Source: Blastochloris sulfoviridis (GTDB lineage Bacteria > Pseudomonadota > Alphaproteobacteria > Rhizobiales > Xanthobacteraceae). Taken from it: a stretch of DNA of 64,000 nt. Positions 58,123 to 64,000 of this stretch are shown here, one piece after another; the stretch's first letter is position 1; every line of letters starts with the position of its first letter. Location: NCBI RefSeq assembly GCF_008630065.1, contig NZ_VWPL01000007.1:62001-126000 (forward strand), read 5' to 3'. Position numbers and translations under genes: made by a program. The notes below the pieces were generated by a model. That model worked only from the letters and a program-made list of their open reading frames with translations, did no database searches and was not told the DNA's origin.

Positions 58123-58350
58123 ATGGCCGACAAGCTGCTCGACGCCAAGGGACTCAACTGCCCGCTGCCGATCCTGCGCGCCAAGAAGACGCTGAAGGAG
58201 GTGCCTTCGGGCGGCACGCTCGAAGTGCTGGCCACCGATCCCGGCTCGGTGGCGGACTTCGCCGCCTTCTGCCGCACGACCGGCAACGAGCTGGTCGAAT
58301 CGTCGTCCGCCGACGGCGTCTACCGCTTCCTCATCAAGCACACCGGCTGA
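58123..58350 (+). CDS. tusA: TusA sulfur-carrier protein
   Basis: The 75-residue protein has the active cysteine in LDAKGLNCPLPILRAKKTL (Cys13), followed by LATDPGSVADFAAFCRTTGNEL. In sulfur oxidisers TusA feeds DsrEFH. It lies 68 bases after dsrE2 with TTGGAGG upstream. Confidence 0.95.
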   Translation: MADKLLDAKGLNCPLPILRAKKTLKEVPSGGTLEVLATDPGSVADFAAFCRTTGNELVESSSADGVYRFLIKHTG

Positions 58351-58357
58351 GCGCCGC

Positions 58358-58400
58358 GCCGGCTGCCGCGTTCGGGTGGGCTTGGCAGCCGGCACCCTTT
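58358..58400 (+). terminator. Terminator-like hairpin after tusA
   Basis: GCCGGCTGCC (58358-58367) pairs perfectly with GGCAGCCGGC (58384-58393), followed by ACCCTTT. It starts eight bases past the tusA stop and likely ends the dsrE2-tusA transcript. Confidence 0.6.
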
Positions 58401-58758
58401 CGGGCGGGTGAACCGAACAGCCCATATAATTCGCCGGCAAACTATCTCGTGGCGCCGCCGTCCTGAGGACCGTAGAAGCAAAGACGCGGATGGCCGGGAC
58501 AAGCCCGGCCAAGACGGCGGCGGATCCGCAGCAAGGGCCCAGCTATCGGACCATGGCCGGCGAACGACGGTGCGGGGCGCGGTGCCGATTTGCGGGTGCT
58601 CCGAATGGCATTGCCGCCGCACCCTCCTCTCGCAGCCACGCCTTGCCGCCCCGCCCGATCCTCCACCGCATCAACGACCCGCACCCCGGCCGCACAGTGC
58701 CGGACAGCGCCCCGCCGGACGCGGCGCCGGTGGCCGGCACCGCCGGCCGCGATGCGGC
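58401..58758. other. Noncoding stretch between tusA and the arsR promoter
   Basis: No gene is supported. It contains GGATGGCCGGGACAAGCCCGGCC near 58487-58511, a short inverted repeat of a type common in Hyphomicrobiales intergenic DNA. Confidence 0.45.
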
Positions 58759-58807
58759 TTGACGCAGTGCAGCATATTTAATAATTTTGATATTCATTCC
58801 TATGAAG
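58759..58807 (+). promoter_or_regulatory. Promoter and SqrR-like site upstream of the BigR/SqrR-like gene
   Basis: TTGACG (58759-58764), 17 bases, and TAATTT (58782-58787) form a good sigma-70 promoter. Directly downstream ATTC-ATTCCTAT-GAAG (58792-58807) matches ATTC-N8-GAAT in seven of eight positions. It lies about 140 bases before the ATG, giving a long leader. Confidence 0.5.
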
Positions 58808-58943
58808 CCCTCGACCGGAGGGCTCGGCGCGCCCGGCAGACGAGCGCGCTTCCGACAACCGACGTTGGACGCCAGCATTGCCACCCGCTTTCTTTGACAC
58901 CGAAATGAAGGTGATCTAGTTTTGCTGGCGGTCTGAGGACAAG

Positions 58944-59294
58944 ATGCCGTCTCCCAAGTTGAAACAAATCAAGACGCCGCTTGATTCCGACATGATGCTC
59001 GCCAACGCCCAGGAGGCGAGCGACTTCCTCAAGGCGTTGGCCCACCAGTCCCGGCTGGTCATCCTGTGCATGCTGGCCGAGGGCGAGAAGTCCGTCGGCG
59101 AGCTCGAGGAACTGCTGTCGCAGCGCCAGGCCACCGTGTCCCAGCAGCTCGCGCGGCTGCGGCTCGATGGGCTGGTGACCACCCGGCGCGACGGCCAGAC
59201 CATCTATTACAGCCTCGCCTCGGACGATGTGCGCGTCATCCTGGGCGCGCTCTACGAGGTGTTCTGCCAGCCCAAGCGGCCCCGCCGCCGCTGA
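58944..59294 (+). CDS. BigR/SqrR-like persulfide-sensing ArsR-family repressor
   Basis: The 116-residue winged-helix protein has LKALAHQSRLVILCMLAEGEKSVGELEELL and QATVSQQLARLRLDGLVTTRRDGQTIYYSL. Cysteines at 42 and 108 correspond to BigR Cys42/Cys108 and SqrR Cys41/Cys107, which form a tetrasulfide bridge on sensing persulfide. Its place beside sqr, dsrE2 and tusA makes it the best candidate regulator of the sulfur genes. Confidence 0.88.
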   Translation: MPSPKLKQIKTPLDSDMMLANAQEASDFLKALAHQSRLVILCMLAEGEKSVGELEELLSQRQATVSQQLARLRLDGLVTTRRDGQTIYYSLASDDVRVILGALYEVFCQPKRPRRR

Positions 59295-59481
59295 ACACGT
59301 GGCCCCGCCGACGCTGACCGCGTGGCCGGCGGGCCATTTGCCCGCCCCGGCCGGGCCTTGAGGGGCAAGCGCCGTGGTTCCGACAGGCGGCCGCCGCGCC
59401 CTCACCCCTAAGGAGGGCTTGCGATCGCGACCGGCGCGGCTAGGGTCCACCGACCCATAAGACCGACCGGAACCATTCGCC

Positions 59482-60372
59482 ATGGCCACGTCTCTCCGTC
59501 CGCGCCGCAGCGTGCTCTACATGCCGGGCTCCAACGCCCGCGCTTTGGAAAAGGCCCGCACTTTGCCGGCCGACTGCCTGATCCTCGACCTCGAAGACGC
59601 GGTGGCGCCCGACGCCAAGGATGTCGCCCGCACCCAGGTTGCGGCCGCGGTCGAGGCCGGCGGCTTCGGCCTGCGCGAAGTGTTCGTCCGCATCAACGGC
59701 CTCGACACGCCGTGGGGTGCGGCCGACCTCGCTGCCGCAGCGGCTGCGGCCCCCGACGTCATCCTGATCCCGAAGGTGTCCGACCCGGAGGACCTCGTCC
59801 GCATCGGCCGGGTGCTTCAGGACGCCGGCACGCCGGAGGCGACGCGGGTGTGGGCGATGATGGAGACGCCGCGCGCCATGCTGGCGGCGCTGGAGATCGC
59901 CGACGCGGCGCGCGATCCCCTCACCCGGCTTGCCGGCTTCGTGATGGGCACCAACGATCTGGCCAAGGACACCCGCGCCCGCTGGCTGCCGGGCCGGGCA
60001 CCGATGCTGCCGTGGCTGATGACCTGCCTCGCCGCCGCCCGCGCCAATGGGCTCGACATCGCCGACGGCGTCTACAATGCGCTCGCCGACGAGGAGGGCT
60101 TCAAGCGCGAATGCGCTGAGGCCCGCGACCTCGGCTTCGACGGCAAGACGCTGATCCACCCCAACCAGGTCGCCCCCTGCAACGCCGCCTTCTCGCCGAC
60201 CGCGGAGGAGGTCGCATGGTCGCGCACGGTGATCGCCGCGTTCGATGCGCCCGAAGCGCAAGGCAAGGGCGCGCTGCAGGTCGAGGGCAGGATGGTCGAG
60301 CGCCTGCACGCCGAGATGGCGCGCCGGGTGGTGGCCATCGCCGCGTCCATCGCCGCCCGCGAGGGAGCCTGA
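59482..60372 (+). CDS. HpcH/HpaI aldolase family CoA-ester lyase (malyl-CoA lyase/citryl-CoA lyase beta-like)
   Basis: The 296-residue TIM-barrel protein begins RRSVLYMPGSNARALEKARTLPADCLILDLEDAVAPDAK, with VWAMMETPRAMLAALEIA and GKTLIHPNQVAPCNAAF downstream. Such enzymes cleave L-malyl-CoA, beta-methylmalyl-CoA or citramalyl-CoA. The next gene, four bases on, is a mesaconyl-CoA hydratase-like protein, which favours a beta-methylmalyl-CoA/malyl-CoA role. Confidence 0.87.
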   Translation: MATSLRPRRSVLYMPGSNARALEKARTLPADCLILDLEDAVAPDAKDVARTQVAAAVEAGGFGLREVFVRINGLDTPWGAADLAAAAAAAPDVILIPKVSDPEDLVRIGRVLQDAGTPEATRVWAMMETPRAMLAALEIADAARDPLTRLAGFVMGTNDLAKDTRARWLPGRAPMLPWLMTCLAAARANGLDIADGVYNALADEEGFKRECAEARDLGFDGKTLIHPNQVAPCNAAFSPTAEEVAWSRTVIAAFDAPEAQGKGALQVEGRMVERLHAEMARRVVAIAASIAAREGA

Positions 60373-60375
60373 GCC

Positions 60376-61428
60376 ATGCACCCCAAGACCTCTGCCGGCA
60401 ATTTCTTCGAGGACTTCCGCCTCGGCCAGATGATCCGCCACGCCGTGCCGCGCACGGTGACGGTGGGCGACGTCAGCCTCTATACCGCGCTCTACGGCAT
60501 GCGCTTCGCGGTGCAGTCGTCGGACGCCTTTGCCGCGGCGGCCGGCTATCCCAGAAGCCCGGTCGACGACCTCCTGGTGTTCCACATCGTGTTCGGCAAG
60601 ACGGTGCCGGACGTGTCGCTGAACGCCATCGCCAATCTCGGCTATGCCGGCGGCCGCTTCCTCAAGCCGGTCTATCCCGGCGACACGCTGCATGCGGTGT
60701 CCGAGGTGATCGGGCTGAAGGAGAACTCCAACCGCAAGACCGGCGTGGTCTATGTCCGCTCCACCGGCTTCAACCAGCACGGCGAGGAAGTGCTCGACTA
60801 TGTGCGCTGGGTGATGGTGCGAAAGCGCGACGAGAGCGCGCCGGTGGTCGAGCAGCACGTCCCCACCCTGCCCAAGGCGCTGGCGCCCGGCGCGCTCGGC
60901 ACCGCCTGCCCGCGCATCGACACCGCCGAGTGGAACGAGGCGCTGGCCGGCAGCCCCTACCGCTACGACGACTATGAGGTCGGCGAGCGGATCGACCATG
61001 TCGACGGCATGACGGTGGAGGAGGCCGAGCACCAGATCGCTACCCGTCTCTATCAGAACACCGCCAAGGTGCATTTCAACCAGTATTCCGAAGGCAAGGG
61101 CCGGTTCGGCCGGCGGCTGATCTATGGCGGGCACGTCATCTCGCTCGCCCGCGCGCTATCGTTCAACGGGCTCGCCAACGCCTTCCACGTCGCCGCCATC
61201 AATGGCGGCCGGCACGTGGCGCCGCTGTTCGCCGGCGAGACGGTTTTCGCGTGGTCGGAAGTTCTCGACAAGCAGCCGCTGCCGGTGCGCAGCGATGTCG
61301 GCGCGCTGCGCATCCGCACGCTAGCCACCAAGGACAAGCCGACGACGCTGTTCCCCGACAAGACCGGCGAGGACTACGACCCGGCGGTGATCCTCGACTT
61401 CGACTACTGGGTGCTGCTGCCGCGGTGA
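60376..61428 (+). CDS. mch: MaoC-family mesaconyl-CoA hydratase-like protein
   Basis: The 350-residue double hot-dog protein begins NFFEDFRLGQMIRHAVPRTVTVGDVSLYTALYG and contains LIYGGHVISLARALSFNGLANAF in the second half. Mesaconyl-CoA hydratase converts mesaconyl-CoA to beta-methylmalyl-CoA in the ethylmalonyl-CoA pathway. Pairing with a CoA-ester lyase supports this. Confidence 0.87.
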   Translation: MHPKTSAGNFFEDFRLGQMIRHAVPRTVTVGDVSLYTALYGMRFAVQSSDAFAAAAGYPRSPVDDLLVFHIVFGKTVPDVSLNAIANLGYAGGRFLKPVYPGDTLHAVSEVIGLKENSNRKTGVVYVRSTGFNQHGEEVLDYVRWVMVRKRDESAPVVEQHVPTLPKALAPGALGTACPRIDTAEWNEALAGSPYRYDDYEVGERIDHVDGMTVEEAEHQIATRLYQNTAKVHFNQYSEGKGRFGRRLIYGGHVISLARALSFNGLANAFHVAAINGGRHVAPLFAGETVFAWSEVLDKQPLPVRSDVGALRIRTLATKDKPTTLFPDKTGEDYDPAVILDFDYWVLLPR

Positions 61429-61448
61429 GTGCGGCCGGAAACCGTATC

Positions 61449-61510
61449 CCCCTCACCCGCCTCGCGATCTTCAGGATCGCTCGGCACCCTCTCCCGCAAG
61501 GGGAGAGGAA
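61449..61510. repeat. CCCTCTCCC repeat (family 2) at the lysR 3' end
   Basis: CCCCTCACCCGCCTCGCGATC ... GATCGCTCGGCACCCTCTCCCGCAAGGGGAGAGG nearly repeats the copy at about 20236-20305. It encodes the last dozen residues (SSPLAGEGAERS) of the LysR protein, so that tail is repeat-derived. Confidence 0.75.
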
Positions 61511-62415
61511 AGGGGCGGCAGGTCCAGCCCAGGCTGGTCCCGCAGATGCTCGACCAGCCGGCGGCTGTAGGGCGCGAGCTCGGCGATCCTGCGCACGCAG
61601 ATGGTCAGCTCGCGCTGGGCCCAGGGGTCGTCGAGAGCGACGGTGCGGATGGCCATGGCGCGCATGGCGCGCATCGCCGTGCTCTGCGGCACGATGCCGA
61701 GCCCGACCTTGCACTCCACCATGCGGCAGACCGCGTCGAATGAGCGCAGCTGGACCCGCAGGCGCAGTTGCCGGCCGATGCGCGCCGCCTTGTCGGCCAG
61801 GAAGCGCTGCAGCGCCGAGGCGCGGTCGAGCCCGACGAAATCATGATCGAGCACGTCGGAGAAGGTGACGCGGCCCTCCTCCGCCAGGGGATCGCCCGCC
61901 GCCACCACCAGCACGAAGCGGTCGGAGCGGAACGGGAAGGTTTCGAGCGAGCCGGTATCGACCGTGCCGGCGACGATGCCGATATCGGCGACGCCCTCGG
62001 CGATCAGCCCCACGATCTCATCGGACAGCCGCTCCTCGATCTCGACGCTGATCTTGGGGTTGGCGGCGAGAAAGGCGCCCAGCGCCTCGGGCAGGAACTC
62101 GGTCAGGGCGTTGGTGTTGGACAACACCCGCACCTGGCCGGCAAGCCCGCCGGAATAGGCGGCAAGCTCGGCGTTCATCTGATCGGCGTGGGCCAGCATC
62201 ACGCGGGCGTGCTGCAGCAGCGTGCGGCCGGCATTGGTGGGGGTCACCCCCTGGCGGCCGCGCACCAGGAGCGCCGCGCCGAGCGAGGCCTCCATCTTGC
62301 GCAGGCGGGTGGAGGCGGCCGCCAGCGCCAGATTGGCCCGCGCCGCCCCGCCGGTGATGCTCCCGGCCTCGGCGACATGGCGGAACAGGTCGAGATCGAT
62401 CAGGTCGAACCGCAT
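61471..62415 (-). CDS. LysR-family transcriptional regulator
   Basis: The 314-residue protein has an N-terminal winged helix (LDLFRHVAEAGSITGGAARANLALAAASTRLRKME) and a periplasmic-binding-like effector domain (GQVRVLSNTNALTEFLPEALGAFLA). The effector is unknown. It is convergent with the mesaconyl-CoA hydratase gene and divergent from sdh. Confidence 0.9.
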   Translation of the reverse strand: MRFDLIDLDLFRHVAEAGSITGGAARANLALAAASTRLRKMEASLGAALLVRGRQGVTPTNAGRTLLQHARVMLAHADQMNAELAAYSGGLAGQVRVLSNTNALTEFLPEALGAFLAANPKISVEIEERLSDEIVGLIAEGVADIGIVAGTVDTGSLETFPFRSDRFVLVVAAGDPLAEEGRVTFSDVLDHDFVGLDRASALQRFLADKAARIGRQLRLRVQLRSFDAVCRMVECKVGLGIVPQSTAMRAMRAMAIRTVALDDPWAQRELTICVRRIAELAPYSRRLVEHLRDQPGLDLPPLSSPLAGEGAERS

Positions 62416-62715
62416 AGGGGCCCTTCGTCAGAGGCGAAGGCATCTTAGACAAAAAACAGATTGCGTGACCACATGGCATCCGTCACCTTCGTGTTCGGCG
62501 AAGTGATGCACGGCGCATGCCGGGATCCCGCCGGCGGCGGGGAGCGTTTCAAGCGTCGAGACCGCAGCCGGCCGCCGGGCCGTCAACTGTGAACAATGTC
62601 AACGGCCTGACACGTCACTGTCGTCAGGACGCCTTGGCTGACGGGGCAGTTGCTGGTCCGGTCGTCAGGTTCGTCCGTCGCCGCCGACAGCCGAGCAGAG
62701 CCAGGAGTTGAAGGA

Positions 62716-63114
62716 ATGGCAGAGGTGCGAAGCCCCGTCGAACGGCCGTTGTCGCCGCATCTGATGATCTATCGGCCGATGCTGACGATGATGAGCTCCA
62801 TCCTGCACCGCATCACCGGTGCGGCGCTCTATGTCGGCACGCTGCTGTTGGTGGCTTGGCTGGTCGCCGCCGCCACCTCGCCGGCTTGGTTCGATCTCGT
62901 CAACTGGGCGTTCGGCACCTGGCCCGGCCGGATCGTGCTGATCGGCTACACCTGGGCGCTGTTCCAGCACATGGCCGGCGGCATCCGCCACTTCATCTGG
63001 GATTTCGGCCGGGGCTTCGGCCCGGTGGCGCGCGAAGTGCTCACCCAGGCCTCGTTCGTCTTCTCCGGTGCCCTGACCGCCGCCGTCTGGGCGGCCGCCT
63101 ATTTCCTGCGCTGA
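62716..63114 (+). CDS. sdhC: Succinate dehydrogenase cytochrome b556 subunit SdhC
   Basis: The 132-residue membrane anchor has RPLSPHLMIYRPMLTMMSSILHRITGAAL, three helices and the haem ligand region HMAGGIRHFIWDFG. AAGGA precedes the ATG. The 300-bp gap upstream holds GTCAAC-rich text but no clear promoter. Confidence 0.95.
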   Translation: MAEVRSPVERPLSPHLMIYRPMLTMMSSILHRITGAALYVGTLLLVAWLVAAATSPAWFDLVNWAFGTWPGRIVLIGYTWALFQHMAGGIRHFIWDFGRGFGPVAREVLTQASFVFSGALTAAVWAAAYFLR

Positions 63115-63121
63115 GGCCACC

Positions 63122-63517
63122 ATGTCCGGATCCAACTCCTCGATTCGCACGCCGATGGCGCGGGCCCGCGGCTTCGGCTCGGCCAAGCGCGGCACCGAAC
63201 ATTTCTGGGCCGAGCGCGTCACCGGCGTTGCGCTGATCCCGCTCACCTTTGTCCTGGTCGGCGTGCTGGTGTTCCTGGCCGGCAAGGACCACGCGAGCGT
63301 GCTGCAGTGGCTCGCCAACCCGCTCCTCGCCATTCCGCTGGTGCTGGCGATCGCCACCGGCACCCATCACATGAAGATCGGCATGCAGGTCATCATCGAG
63401 GACTACGTCCACTCTGAGCCGATCAAGTTCGGCGCGCTGATGGCGAACACGTTCTTCAGCTACGCCCTGGGCGCCACGGGGGCGTTCGCGGTTCTCAAGA
63501 TCGCTTTCGGGGGTTGA
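63122..63517 (+). CDS. sdhD: Succinate dehydrogenase membrane anchor SdhD
   Basis: The 131-residue protein has [33 protein letters not shown] and [18 protein letters not shown], the haem- and quinone-site signatures of the alphaproteobacterial SdhD. It lies seven bases after sdhC. Confidence 0.95.
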   Translation: MSGSNSSIRTPMARARGFGSAKRGTEHFWAERVTGVALIPLTFVLVGVLVFLAGKDHASVLQWLANPLLAIPLVLAIATGTHHMKIGMQVIIEDYVHSEPIKFGALMANTFFSYALGATGAFAVLKIAFGG

Positions 63518-63522
63518 GCTTC

Positions 63523-64000
63523 ATGGCCACGAACGGCTCCAATGGCGCCACCGCGCCTTCGATCAACGGCACGGCCTATCCGGTCGTCGAGCATTCCTAC
63601 GACGTGGTGGTGGTCGGCGCCGGCGGCGCGGGCCTGCGCGCGGTGGTCGGCTGCTCGCAGGCCGGCCTGCGCACGGCCTGCGTCACCAAGGTGTTCCCAA
63701 CCCGCTCGCACACCGTGGCGGCGCAAGGGGGCGTGGCCGCCTCGCTCGGCAATATGGGCGAGGACGACTGGCGCTGGCACATGTACGACACCGTCAAGGG
63801 CTCCGACTGGCTCGGCGACCAGGACGCCATCGAGTACATGGTGAGGAACGCGCCGGCCGCCGTCTACGAGCTGGAGCACTGGGGCGTGCCGTTCTCGCGC
63901 ACCGAAGAGGGCAAGATCTACCAGCGCCCGTTCGGCGGCATGACCACGCATTTCGGCAAGGGCATCGCCCAGCGCACGTGCGCCGCCGCCGACCGCACCG
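63523..64000 (+). CDS. sdhA: Succinate dehydrogenase flavoprotein subunit SdhA (5' part)
   Basis: The visible 159 codons start 5 bases after sdhD. They include the FAD fold ([18 protein letters not shown]) and [19 protein letters not shown] with the flavin-linking histidine. The frame remains open to the window edge, so the gene is cut by the window and not truncated biologically. Confidence 0.96.
   Translation, partial: MATNGSNGATAPSINGTAYPVVEHSYDVVVVGAGGAGLRAVVGCSQAGLRTACVTKVFPTRSHTVAAQGGVAASLGNMGEDDWRWHMYDTVKGSDWLGDQDAIEYMVRNAPAAVYELEHWGVPFSRTEEGKIYQRPFGGMTTHFGKGIAQRTCAAADRT

Overview
The window looks like chromosomal DNA from a G+C-rich alphaproteobacterium, most likely order Hyphomicrobiales, that oxidises reduced sulfur. 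The taxonomic signals are an Irr-type iron box in front of an mbfA-like iron exporter, an ScfR-type regulator next to prpDCB, ethylmalonyl-CoA-pathway-like genes, a PHA synthase, and many short palindromic intergenic repeats of the kind described in rhizobia (RIME-like). Species and genus cannot be fixed from the sequence alone.

Layout. 0.4-9.1 kb: rpoD, then one strikingly A+T-rich gene for a P-loop ATPase with a possible C-terminal HEPN nuclease domain, then small DUF2442, cupin and Uma2 genes, a lytic transglycosylase, mbfA and a histidine phosphatase. 9.1-15 kb: a structured extragenic element, a tRNA-Ser gene preceded by a duplicated promoter plus 5' tRNA half, and the divergent scfR / prpDCB (2-methylcitrate cycle) locus. 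15-16.4 kb: a YjhX (TopAI)-YjhQ toxin-antitoxin-like pair whose acetyltransferase gene is split by a 120-bp repeat. 16.4-29.6 kb: glyoxalase, then on the minus strand urtABCDE, ureD, ureABC, ureE, ureF, ureG and an aminotransferase, headed by a sigma-54-type promoter. 29.9-37.5 kb: PHA synthase, a PadR regulator with a palindromic operator, and an RND efflux pair divergent from an ArsR-family regulator.

37.5-59.3 kb is a sulfur-oxidation island. On the minus strand lies a full set dsrA-B-E-F-H-C-M-K-L-J-O-P-N, with cysG (siroheme) further along. On the plus strand, divergent from dsrA, are three short overlapping reading frames, a sulfide:quinone oxidoreductase carrying all three catalytic cysteines, a YeiH-type transporter, dsrE2, tusA and a BigR/SqrR-like persulfide-sensing ArsR regulator with Cys42/Cys108. 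The proposed route is sulfide to persulfide (Sqr), sulfur relay through rhodanese, TusA, DsrE2 and DsrEFH to DsrC, then oxidation by DsrAB with electrons passed to DsrMKJOP and DsrL. ATTC-N8-like sites sit upstream of dsrA, dsrE2, cysG and the arsR gene and suggest one regulon.

59.5-64 kb: a CoA-ester lyase, a mesaconyl-CoA hydratase-like MaoC protein, a LysR regulator, and sdhC-sdhD-sdhA, with sdhA cut by the window end.

At least three dispersed repeat families are present. One is demonstrably mobile: deleting its copy in the yjhQ-like gene together with one 4-bp target duplication restores a perfect reading frame.
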